This document shows, piece by piece, positions 5,848 to 12,505 of a stretch of 14,200 nt of DNA. Numbering within the stretch: the stretch's first letter is position 1; the number at the start of each line of letters is the position of its first letter. The translations under genes and the position numbers were made by a program. Location of the stretch: contig CATYZV010000020.1 of the NCBI GenBank assembly GCA_958415865.1, positions 1 to 14,200 on the forward strand, in the 5' to 3' direction. Below the pieces are notes generated by a model. That model worked only from the letters and a program-made list of their open reading frames with translations, was not told where the DNA came from and did not search any database. Origin of the DNA: an uncultured Selenomonadaceae bacterium (GTDB lineage Bacteria; Bacillota; Negativicutes; Selenomonadales; Selenomonadaceae).

Positions 5848-8403
5848 ATGAATGAGCCTCAAAGACAGGCAGTGGAGGAACTACAGCGCAATATTTTACT
5901 GAGTGCAGGAGCGGGCACGGGCAAGACGAATGTCCTATCGCAGCGCGCTGTCAATATAATAAAACAGCATAAAGCCGCCGCGGCGCAGATTCTCTGCCTG
6001 ACTTTTACAAATAAGGCGTGCCGCGAGCTGCGCCGGCGCATCGAGGACCAGGCGGGCTTTGAGGCTGCGCAGCAGATGACCATTCGCACGATTCACGGCT
6101 TTGCCTATTCCGTCATCAATGCCGAAGCAAAGCGCGGCAGCGGGCTGTTTCAAGAGTACACGATTTTCGATGAGGAGGATCAGCAGGAGCTGCTCGGCGA
6201 TCTGCTGGCTGATTTTCCTAAGATCAGGTACATGGGGCTGCGCGCTGTCGTCAACTGCGTGGAACGCTTAAAGCAGGAGCGGTGCCTCGCCGGTCTCTAC
6301 AGCAGCAGCACAGCGGACGATTTTCAGCATCTATATGAAAGGCATGTGAAGTTCAATAAGACCTTTGCTCACGAGGATGAGCTGCACTGCTTTTTCTATC
6401 AGGGCGGCATAGAATTGATAATAAAATATGAAAATGAGCTGCAACAGATGCACGGGCTGGATTTTAAAGACCTTATAGCCGGGGCATACAGGCTTTTCCG
6501 CGATGAAGCGGTGCGCGATTTCTGGCGCAATCAGTACAGATACATAATGATAGATGAGATGCAGGACACGAGCGAATTTGAATACAGGATGCTCTCGCCG
6601 CTGTTTGAGGGGCGCAATATCATGATGTGCGGCGATGTGTTTCAGACTATTTACGAGTGGCGCGGCTCCAACCCTGAATACGTGCTGCGCGATTTCACGG
6701 AAAAATATAATCCGCGCATAATCCACTTTACAGAAAATTACCGTTCGACGCGCCTATTGCTGGAAGCATCGCACAGCGTACTGGGCAATCTGTTTCCCGA
6801 TGAGGCAAAGCGGCCTTATATCATGAATATGATAGCCAAGAGCAGCGAGCGCGGCAGTAAGATTCACCTGCGCCATTTCACCTCCGTCCGCGAAGAAGCG
6901 CGCTGGATATTCTCTCAGATACAGCGCATAGCACCCTTGGCGGAAAATCTGTCTGAAATAGCTGTCTTGGTGCGCACGAACAATTACATCCAAGGCTTGG
7001 GGCAGGAGCTGGAAAAGCTCAGCAGCCAAGCTGATACAGCCGTGGAATTTATCAAGATAGACAGCATAAAATTCTTCCGCCGCAAGGAGATTAAAGACGT
7101 GCTGGCGGTCATTAAATTCCTGTTGAACAGCAGCGATTATCTGAGCTTAAAGCGCGTGGCGGAAAACATCGTGCCCAACATCGGCGCAAAGACCATCGAC
7201 AATATACGGCAGGGCGAATACCTAGCCTGCGGCATCAAGGTGTCGGATTTTCTCTACAGCGGCGGCAATAGCTGCGACCCGTTTGAAAAGCTGATCCACG
7301 CTTATACGGCAGGTGATATCGTCGTCTTCGATATCGAGGGAACGGGCACGGATGTATTTTGCGATAACATCGTCCAGCTGTCGGCCCTGCGCCTGCACCG
7401 CGGCAAAATCATAGCTGAATTTGATGAGTACGTGCAGTCGGAAAAGAGCGTGGGCGATTCGGAAAAAGTCCACCACATCTCCGATGAATTTCTTAAAGCT
7501 CACGGCAGGCAGCCGCAAATAGTGCTGGCAGAGTTCTGCCGCTTCATAAAAAATGCCGTCCTCGTCGGGCACAACATACGCGGCTACGATTTAGAAATGC
7601 TGAATTGCAATCTACAGCGGCGCGGGCTTGCCGCTATTGACTTTGCAGGAAATAATTTCGACACGCTTGACTTGGCACGCCGCTTTTATCCCAATTTGGC
7701 AAATCACAAATTGTCTTATCTAAGTGAATACTTTAAGCTGAATACTAAGTCGAGCCACAATTCACTCGATGACGTCAAAGCTACAGCGGAATTTCTGAGT
7801 ATTGCAGTAGATAGAAAAGTAATTCCCACGTCCAACAAAAGAAGCGAATTAATCGCCAAACAGCAGGCGAGATTTGAACCACTGCGGCAGATTTTTCAGC
7901 AGCTGAAAAAAGAATTGACGGATAAAACGGATTTGAAAGACTTGATAGCCGCTATAGTGCAATTATTTCAGCTAAAAAAAATATACCGCTCTGATACGAA
8001 AGAAGGCGCACTGCGCATCGAACATCTTCGGACATTGTACTGCATAGCGCGCGAAGAACTGAACACCGTAAAAGGTCCTCTTGGTGCAGCTGAACTGCTT
8101 CAATACGCCGCACTTTCCTCGAGCGGCCTCGATGCGGCAGTTACGAAGAAAGACCGGCAGAAAATACCGCTTTTGACCATCCATCAGGCAAAGGGGCTGG
8201 AATTCAAATACGAATTTTTAGCCGGCATGAATGAAGGGGTATTCCCTCCGGCACGCTCCATGGCAGGCAATACTGTCAGCGAAGAAGAAAAACGCCTGTT
8301 TTACGTCGCCTTGACCAGAGCGAAAAAGGATTTGTTCATAAGCTCATCGAACAAGAAGAGCCGCCTTTTATCCTATATACCGGAGCAGTTTATTAGTGAA
8401 TAG
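5848..8403 (+). CDS. UvrD/Rep-type helicase with an embedded DEDDh 3'-5' exonuclease domain
   Basis: Predicted 3'-5' DNA helicase joined to a DnaQ-like proofreading-type exonuclease. Helicase motifs, counted from ATG 5848 (851 residues): Walker A GAGTGKT (21-27), TFTNKA (52-57), TIHGF (81-85), IDEMQD (235-240), GDVFQTIYEWRG (262-273), NYRST (297-301), FFRRKEIKD (409-417), TIHQAKGLEF (777-786) and ALTRAKK (821-827). Between the last two groups, residues about 490-655 form a full exonuclease: D495 and E497 (FDIEGTG), D581 (VGHNIRGYD), and H637 with D642 (HNSLDD). The insertion occupies the place of subdomain 2B. ATG 5848 is preferred because GGGAG lies 8 bases upstream; a GTG at 5839 overlaps that site. 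It is divergent from rnhA. The biological role is not known to me; repair or fork processing is the natural guess. Confidence 0.92.
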   Translation: MNEPQRQAVEELQRNILLSAGAGTGKTNVLSQRAVNIIKQHKAAAAQILCLTFTNKACRELRRRIEDQAGFEAAQQMTIRTIHGFAYSVINAEAKRGSGLFQEYTIFDEEDQQELLGDLLADFPKIRYMGLRAVVNCVERLKQERCLAGLYSSSTADDFQHLYERHVKFNKTFAHEDELHCFFYQGGIELIIKYENELQQMHGLDFKDLIAGAYRLFRDEAVRDFWRNQYRYIMIDEMQDTSEFEYRMLSPLFEGRNIMMCGDVFQTIYEWRGSNPEYVLRDFTEKYNPRIIHFTENYRSTRLLLEASHSVLGNLFPDEAKRPYIMNMIAKSSERGSKIHLRHFTSVREEARWIFSQIQRIAPLAENLSEIAVLVRTNNYIQGLGQELEKLSSQADTAVEFIKIDSIKFFRRKEIKDVLAVIKFLLNSSDYLSLKRVAENIVPNIGAKTIDNIRQGEYLACGIKVSDFLYSGGNSCDPFEKLIHAYTAGDIVVFDIEGTGTDVFCDNIVQLSALRLHRGKIIAEFDEYVQSEKSVGDSEKVHHISDEFLKAHGRQPQIVLAEFCRFIKNAVLVGHNIRGYDLEMLNCNLQRRGLAAIDFAGNNFDTLDLARRFYPNLANHKLSYLSEYFKLNTKSSHNSLDDVKATAEFLSIAVDRKVIPTSNKRSELIAKQQARFEPLRQIFQQLKKELTDKTDLKDLIAAIVQLFQLKKIYRSDTKEGALRIEHLRTLYCIAREELNTVKGPLGAAELLQYAALSSSGLDAAVTKKDRQKIPLLTIHQAKGLEFKYEFLAGMNEGVFPPARSMAGNTVSEEEKRLFYVALTRAKKDLFISSSNKKSRLLSYIPEQFISE

Positions 8404-8414
8404 GGGATAGTTAA

Positions 8415-8448
8415 TAGTGGTTAGTGATCAGTGGGTAGTGGTTAGTGA
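8415..8448. repeat. degenerate tandem GTGGTTAGTG repeat between convergent genes
   Basis: The 13-mer TAGTGGTTAGTGA occurs exactly at 8415-8427 and 8436-8448, with the related TCAGTGGG between. It fills most of the 51-base gap between the helicase and macrodomain stops. No hairpin terminator is visible here. No other copy was noticed in the window. Confidence 0.7.
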
Positions 8449-8454
8449 ATAGTT

Positions 8455-8985
8455 TTATTTGAGCAGTAGAGAGCGGTAGGTTTCGTAAGTCGCTTTATTG
8501 AAGCAGGAGAATATGATTTTGATATCGTAATCGGGGTTGTCGGTAAGCCATTTGCTGACGGCGGCAGCGACTATTTTAGAGGCATCGGCGAGCGGGTAGT
8601 GGTATACGCCGGTTGAGATGGCAGGAAATGCGATGGAGCGGATATTGTGCTGCACAGCGAGATTCAGCGAATTTCTATAGCAGTCAGCGAGGTTGACTGC
8701 ATCTGAGGCCTTGCCGCTGTAGATGGGACCTACTGTATGGATGACGTACTTTGCCGGCAGCTTGTAGCCGCGGGTTATTTTTGCCTCGCCCGTCTGACAG
8801 CCGTGCAGTGTGCGGCATTCAGCGAGAAGCTCCAGTCCTGCCGCGCTGTGAATCGCTCCGTCCACGCCGCCTCCGCCCAACAGTGAGCTGTTGGCAGCAT
8901 TGACGATGCAGTCGCAGTCGAGGCGAGTGATATCACCGAAGTGGATGAAGAGCTTAGGATTTTTTGTGCCGATAAGTTTTTCCAT
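8455..8985 (-). CDS. macrodomain protein, probable O-acetyl-ADP-ribose deacetylase
   Basis: Stand-alone macrodomain of the YmdB/MacroD type. These bind ADP-ribose and remove O-acetyl groups from O-acetyl-ADP-ribose or ADP-ribose from acidic residues. The 176-residue length is that of the family. Visible motifs: FGDIT (16-20), the catalytic-loop IVNAANSSLLGGGGVDGAIH (27-46, with N32 and D42), VIHTVGP (81-87), and the phosphate-binding PAISTGVYHYP (121-131). The ATG has AGAGGG about 9 bases upstream, sitting in the 15-base gap after the ThrE paralog, so the two are co-transcribed. No sirtuin, DarT or ADP-ribosyltransferase partner is in the window, so the substrate is open. Function in cells is not obvious from the exporter neighbour. 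Confidence 0.93.
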   Translation of the reverse strand: MEKLIGTKNPKLFIHFGDITRLDCDCIVNAANSSLLGGGGVDGAIHSAAGLELLAECRTLHGCQTGEAKITRGYKLPAKYVIHTVGPIYSGKASDAVNLADCYRNSLNLAVQHNIRSIAFPAISTGVYHYPLADASKIVAAAVSKWLTDNPDYDIKIIFSCFNKATYETYRSLLLK

Positions 8986-9000
8986 AATAGATTACCCTCT

Positions 9001-10392
9001 TTATTTATTTTTCGTTTTATCAGCCGATTTGCTATGGCTGCTTTTTTTGCGGCGGCGATACTTGCGGGCAGCCAGTGCGTGGCTGAGCCGCCTGCTGTCA
9101 GCCGCGTTTAAGTACTTGCGGGCGAATATATTGGGCACTGCCACTCCGACGGCTATAGCCAAAATCACGAGCGTGGCATTGACACCGCTCTGGAACGCCT
9201 CAAGAAAATTTTCGGGATTGAGCGCGTCCACGTCGATTATATTAAACAGCAGCCGATACATATAGATGCCCGGCATCAGCGGAATGACGGACGGTATGCT
9301 CAGTACATGGGTCGGCACGTGAAACCAGTGGATAGCCTTCAGCGAAATTATGCTGACAGCCATCGCGCCGAACAGGGTGCCTATAGGCTGGCCTACGCCG
9401 AGGAAATCTATAGCGAGATTGCGCGTGCAGACAGAGATTATGCCGCCGATGCCGACGACCCAGAGCAGGCGCGGCGGCACGTCGAACATGGTAGAAAAGC
9501 CGGCGGCCGCTATGCAGGCCGATATGACGTAGACGATGTAAGGCTGATGCGCCGCGGCGGCGAGAATCGTAAAATCCGCCACCTGAAACAGCTTTATGGA
9601 AAATATGATGCCGAAGGTCATGCTCCCGACCATCAGCAGCGTGTTCATGGCACGTGTCATGCCGGCGGTGATGAAATTGTCCATCATATCTTCAACGGCG
9701 TTTATCAGCGGAATGCCCGGCACGATGAAGATGGTGCAGGCGAGCATCGGATACCACGGAGTGGTTGAAAACGGCAAGAAATGAGTAAGATAAGCGATGG
9801 TCGTAGCAACGAAGGAAGCGATGGCTATAGCCATGTAGGCATTTATCTGGATTTTTACGCATTGACTGCGGACGTAAAAGCCGATGAAAGCCGCCAATGC
9901 CGTGTACAGAGCCGCCGGCACATCACAGCCGAACATCTTGCCCACGCCGCCACAGGCGAGAGCCGCGCCGAGGTTGATTATGAAAGAAGTGTATTTCGTC
10001 TTTTTCTTTTCAAGGCTGCATAGCTTTTTCTCCATCTGCTCGATGGTGTAGTCCTTTTCGATGGCTGTCCAAGTCAATGCGCTGACCTGCGAGATGATGT
10101 GCATATCGACACTGTGCTGAGTGCATTTTTGCAGTTTCGTCATATAGTAATTGCCGACACCAATGCTTATCATCAGCGTGGTGTATGTAACGTGTATCTG
10201 CACCTGCTCGCCGAACAGTCCGACAAAAGCAGCAGTGCGCTTCATCAGCCGGACTATGCGGGTAGTGTCGGCGGAGTTTTCCATCAAGAGCCGCCCTACG
10301 TGCAGTATCAAATGGACTTTTTTCGTCAGTTCAATATAATTTTCATCAGCTGCCATGGAAACGACTGCCGGCGAAGCTGTATTTTCACGCAT
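9001..10392 (-). CDS. threonine/serine exporter (ThrE family), second paralog
   Basis: Inner-membrane exporter of the ThrE/YjjP-YjjB family, which in Corynebacterium exports threonine and serine by exchange with protons. The 463-residue chain fuses both halves. A soluble N-terminal part carries LLMENSADTTRI (35-46). It is followed by about ten membrane segments with FIVPGIPLINAV (222-233), VPPRLLW (305-311) and SIPSVIPLMPG (365-375). The C-terminus is an unusually basic tail (RKYRRRKK then Lys/Ser-rich, about 443-463), likely cytoplasmic. ATG 10392 is chosen because AAAGG lies 8 bases before it; the upstream ATG at 10416 has no ribosome site. Own promoter at 10460-10488; macrodomain gene follows 15 bases downstream. 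Substrate is inferred from family only. Confidence 0.9.
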   Translation of the reverse strand: MRENTASPAVVSMAADENYIELTKKVHLILHVGRLLMENSADTTRIVRLMKRTAAFVGLFGEQVQIHVTYTTLMISIGVGNYYMTKLQKCTQHSVDMHIISQVSALTWTAIEKDYTIEQMEKKLCSLEKKKTKYTSFIINLGAALACGGVGKMFGCDVPAALYTALAAFIGFYVRSQCVKIQINAYMAIAIASFVATTIAYLTHFLPFSTTPWYPMLACTIFIVPGIPLINAVEDMMDNFITAGMTRAMNTLLMVGSMTFGIIFSIKLFQVADFTILAAAAHQPYIVYVISACIAAAGFSTMFDVPPRLLWVVGIGGIISVCTRNLAIDFLGVGQPIGTLFGAMAVSIISLKAIHWFHVPTHVLSIPSVIPLMPGIYMYRLLFNIIDVDALNPENFLEAFQSGVNATLVILAIAVGVAVPNIFARKYLNAADSRRLSHALAARKYRRRKKSSHSKSADKTKNK

Positions 10393-10459
10393 AAATAAAA
10401 CCTTTCTGTTCAGCATAAATATAAAATATCTAAGAGGATTCGTATCATAGATGACTTAT

Positions 10460-10488
10460 ATTATACACTGGCAGAAAGGTATGTGCAA
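10460..10488 (-). promoter_or_regulatory. strong sigma-A type promoter of the second thrE and macrodomain genes
   Basis: On the minus strand, TTGCAC (10488-10483, 5/6), exactly 17 nt, then TATAAT (10465-10460, 6/6). It begins 5 bases past the stop of the upstream paralog and about 68 bases before ATG 10392. This is the best promoter in the window by consensus match. Confidence 0.75.
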
Positions 10489-10493
10489 AATTT

Positions 10494-11861
10494 TTATGGC
10501 CTTGCCGCTTGGCGGCGGATGATTTCGTAAAGGCGTTTTTCCTTGTCCTGATTGATGTATTTGCGCAAAAAGATATTCGGAATAGCCGCGCCTACAGCTA
10601 TAGCCATGACGGTAAGCAGAGCATTAACGCCGTCTATCAGAAATTGATGTGAAGCGGCATCAGACAGCGAATCTATATTGATGACACCAAATAGGCAGCG
10701 GTATATCAGTACGCCCGGTATCAGCGGAATGACGGACGGAATCGTCAGCACCAGATTGGGCGTGTGAACGATGTGCACGACCTTCAGCGATATCAGGCTG
10801 ACGGTGATCGCGCCGATCAGCGAGGCAGTCGCTTGATTGAAGGAACATTCTAATTGAAGAAAATTGCGTATGCCGACGGTGATGACGGCTCCCAAGGCGA
10901 CGAACCAGAGCAGGCGCGGCGGCGTGTTGAAGATGGTGGAAAAGCCTATGGCGGCAACTGCCGCACCGATGGCGCAGATGATGTAGGAATTCGGTGAGAT
11001 GACGACGGAAGTGAAATCCGTAAAGTCGCAGAGCTTTATGGCAAAGACTATGCCAAAAGTCATGCTGCACACCATCAGCAGGCTGTTCATGCCGCGCGTA
11101 ATGCCGGAGACGATAAAATTGTCCAATAGGTCGTCGACGGCATTTATCAGCGGAATGCCCGGCACGATGAACAAGGTGCAGGCTATGACAGGATGCCACG
11201 GCGTAGAGGTCGGCAGAAAATGTGCCAGATAGGCAAGAAACGAAGCACAGAAAGCAGAAATACCTATAGATGCGTAAGTGTTGAAATCCAGACGATTGCA
11301 CTTGACGCGCACGAGAAAACCTATCATAGCGCAGACTGCCGTGTAGACAAAAGCAGGAGCATCGCAGCCAAACAATAGATTAAAGCCGCCGCAGGCAACT
11401 CCCGCACCGAACACGACCACCGGCAGTTTGTAAAACCGCTGGCGCAGAGCGATGAAATTCAAATGCTGCTCGATCTGCTCCAGAGAATATTTTTCCTCCA
11501 GAATGCGCCAAGACAGTTTGCTGATGGCAGAAATGACCGTCATATCAATGGCGTGCTTATAGCACTTTTGAAACTTCGTAATGGATTTATCGCCGTCTTC
11601 ATCGGAGATATTTATCATCAGCGTAGTGAAAGTTATATGAATATGGATCTTGTCCTCCGGTATTCCGAGATAAATGCCTATGCGGCGCATCGTCCGCACT
11701 ATCCTATTCGTGTCAGCAGCATTTTCCATCAGCAGCTGCCCCACCTGCAATAGAATATTCGTCTTGCGCCCTATCTGATGAAAATAGCTCGTAGTATCTA
11801 TATTATTTATCCTATTAAGCTCACTGACTCCTCGGAGAAAAATATCATCTGAATTAGCCAT
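10494..11861 (-). CDS. threonine/serine exporter (ThrE family), first paralog
   Basis: A fused ThrE-type exporter of 455 residues, predicted to move threonine, serine or similar amino acids out across the inner membrane. The soluble N-terminal domain holds LLMENAADTNRI (43-54). The membrane part holds FIVPGIPLINAVDDLLDN (231-248), TPPRLLW (313-319), IPSVIPLIPG (374-383) and a closing IPNIFLRKYI. It is clearly a paralog of the next gene downstream, sharing these motifs in the same order. They differ mainly at both ends: this copy lacks the basic C-terminal tail. ATG 11861 has GGGAG 8 bases upstream. No terminator separates it from its paralog, so read-through into that gene and the macrodomain gene is likely, with the internal promoter adding more. 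Confidence 0.91.
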   Translation of the reverse strand: MANSDDIFLRGVSELNRINNIDTTSYFHQIGRKTNILLQVGQLLMENAADTNRIVRTMRRIGIYLGIPEDKIHIHITFTTLMINISDEDGDKSITKFQKCYKHAIDMTVISAISKLSWRILEEKYSLEQIEQHLNFIALRQRFYKLPVVVFGAGVACGGFNLLFGCDAPAFVYTAVCAMIGFLVRVKCNRLDFNTYASIGISAFCASFLAYLAHFLPTSTPWHPVIACTLFIVPGIPLINAVDDLLDNFIVSGITRGMNSLLMVCSMTFGIVFAIKLCDFTDFTSVVISPNSYIICAIGAAVAAIGFSTIFNTPPRLLWFVALGAVITVGIRNFLQLECSFNQATASLIGAITVSLISLKVVHIVHTPNLVLTIPSVIPLIPGVLIYRCLFGVINIDSLSDAASHQFLIDGVNALLTVMAIAVGAAIPNIFLRKYINQDKEKRLYEIIRRQAARP

Positions 11862-11907
11862 TTAAATCGCTCCCGTATGATTGATTGCTCATTGATTACT
11901 AATAGTT

Positions 11908-11935
11908 ATTATATCACGGATAGCGATTTTGTAAA
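11908..11935 (-). promoter_or_regulatory. putative promoter of the first thrE gene
   Basis: On the minus strand, TTTACA (11935-11930, 5/6), a 16-nt spacer and TATAAT (11913-11908, 6/6). It lies about 46 bases before the ATG at 11861. The surrounding spacer is AT-rich. Confidence 0.6.
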
Positions 11936-12038
11936 TCAAGATGTTTTTATGCGTAAAATCAGTAATTATAGCGGTCAAGCATAGCTCATCATCATTAATT
12001 ATATGATTTAAAAACATAGATAAGCATAAATATGTGTA

Positions 12039-12069
12039 TTGACCTAGAGCCTGCTCCAGATGGTAATAT
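12039..12069 (+). promoter_or_regulatory. MerR-type promoter with 19-bp spacer and dyad operator
   Basis: TTGACC (12039-12044) and TAATAT (12064-12069) are separated by 19 nt, the over-long spacer characteristic of MerR-activated promoters. Inside it CTAGAGC (12044-12050) and GCTCCAG (12053-12059) form a dyad with 6 of 7 pairs. This resembles the CTAGAG/CTCTAG operators of AdhR/NmlR-type regulators. It drives the regulator's own gene, so autoregulation is expected. Confidence 0.8.
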
Positions 12070-12104
12070 GAAGATAAGAACAAGCAAAGAGAGGAACAGA
12101 TAAA

Positions 12105-12458
12105 ATGACCATCAAAGAAGTCAGCGAAACCTACGGCATTTCCGCCGACACACTGCGCTACTACGAACGAATCGGGCTGCTGCCGCCCGTGCCGCGCCGC
12201 TCAAACGGCATCAGGGATTTTGACAAAGAATCCTGCGGCTGGGTAGAATTCATAAAATGTATGCGCAGTGCCGGAGTGCAGATCGAAGCACTGATAGAAT
12301 ACATCAAGCTCTACCACCAAGAAGGAACAGCCGCCGCCCGCCGCGAAATCCTCGTCGAACAGCGAGCACGCCTGCAAGAGCAGATGCAGACCCTGCAAAA
12401 TACCATCGACAAGCTGAATCATAAGATAGAACTGTACGACTTGAACTTAATAAAGTAA
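12105..12458 (+). CDS. MerR-family thiol-sensing regulator (AdhR/NmlR-like)
   Basis: Dimeric DNA-bending transcription activator of 117 residues, the usual length for this subgroup. The N-terminal winged helix reads IKEVSETYGISADTLRYYER (3-22), then IGLLPP and NGIRDF. C44 and C52 lie in KESCGWVEFIKCMRSAG. The position of C52 equals the sensing cysteine of Bacillus subtilis AdhR, which responds to formaldehyde and methylglyoxal. A long dimerisation helix (about 80-113) ends the protein. GAGG precedes the ATG by about 10 bases. It is autoregulated through the operator at 12044-12059 by all appearances. Unusually, no oxidoreductase or other classic target lies beside it: the divergent neighbour is an amino acid exporter and the convergent one a DUF262 gene. 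Family assignment is firm; the inducer is inferred. Confidence 0.93.
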   Translation: MTIKEVSETYGISADTLRYYERIGLLPPVPRRSNGIRDFDKESCGWVEFIKCMRSAGVQIEALIEYIKLYHQEGTAAARREILVEQRARLQEQMQTLQNTIDKLNHKIELYDLNLIK

Positions 12459-12464
12459 TTTGCC

Positions 12465-12505
12465 AAAATGAGCCTGCCTCGCAAATTGAGGACAGGCTCA
12501 TTTTT
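12465..12505. terminator. bidirectional Rho-independent terminator between merR and the DUF262 gene
   Basis: AAAATGAGCCTG (12465-12476) pairs perfectly with 12493-12504, and CCTC/GAGG extends the stem with one bulged A at 12492. A T-run follows on the plus strand and the stem's own A-run gives T on the minus strand. The stop codon of the minus-strand gene (12498-12500) lies inside the stem. Confidence 0.9.

Noticed and set aside
9307..9768. Plus-strand open frames opposite the second thrE gene
   Set aside because: They are antisense shadows of a conserved membrane protein; the charged, histidine-rich translations are typical of such shadows.
11881..11904. Paired TTGATT direct repeat near the first thrE promoter
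   Set aside because: Two six-base AT-rich matches in an AT-rich spacer are expected by chance, and they lie downstream of the -10.
11889..12083. 64-codon minus-strand open frame in the thrE-merR spacer
   Set aside because: It overlaps the clear merR promoter/operator, is AT-driven and lacks a convincing ribosome site or family likeness.
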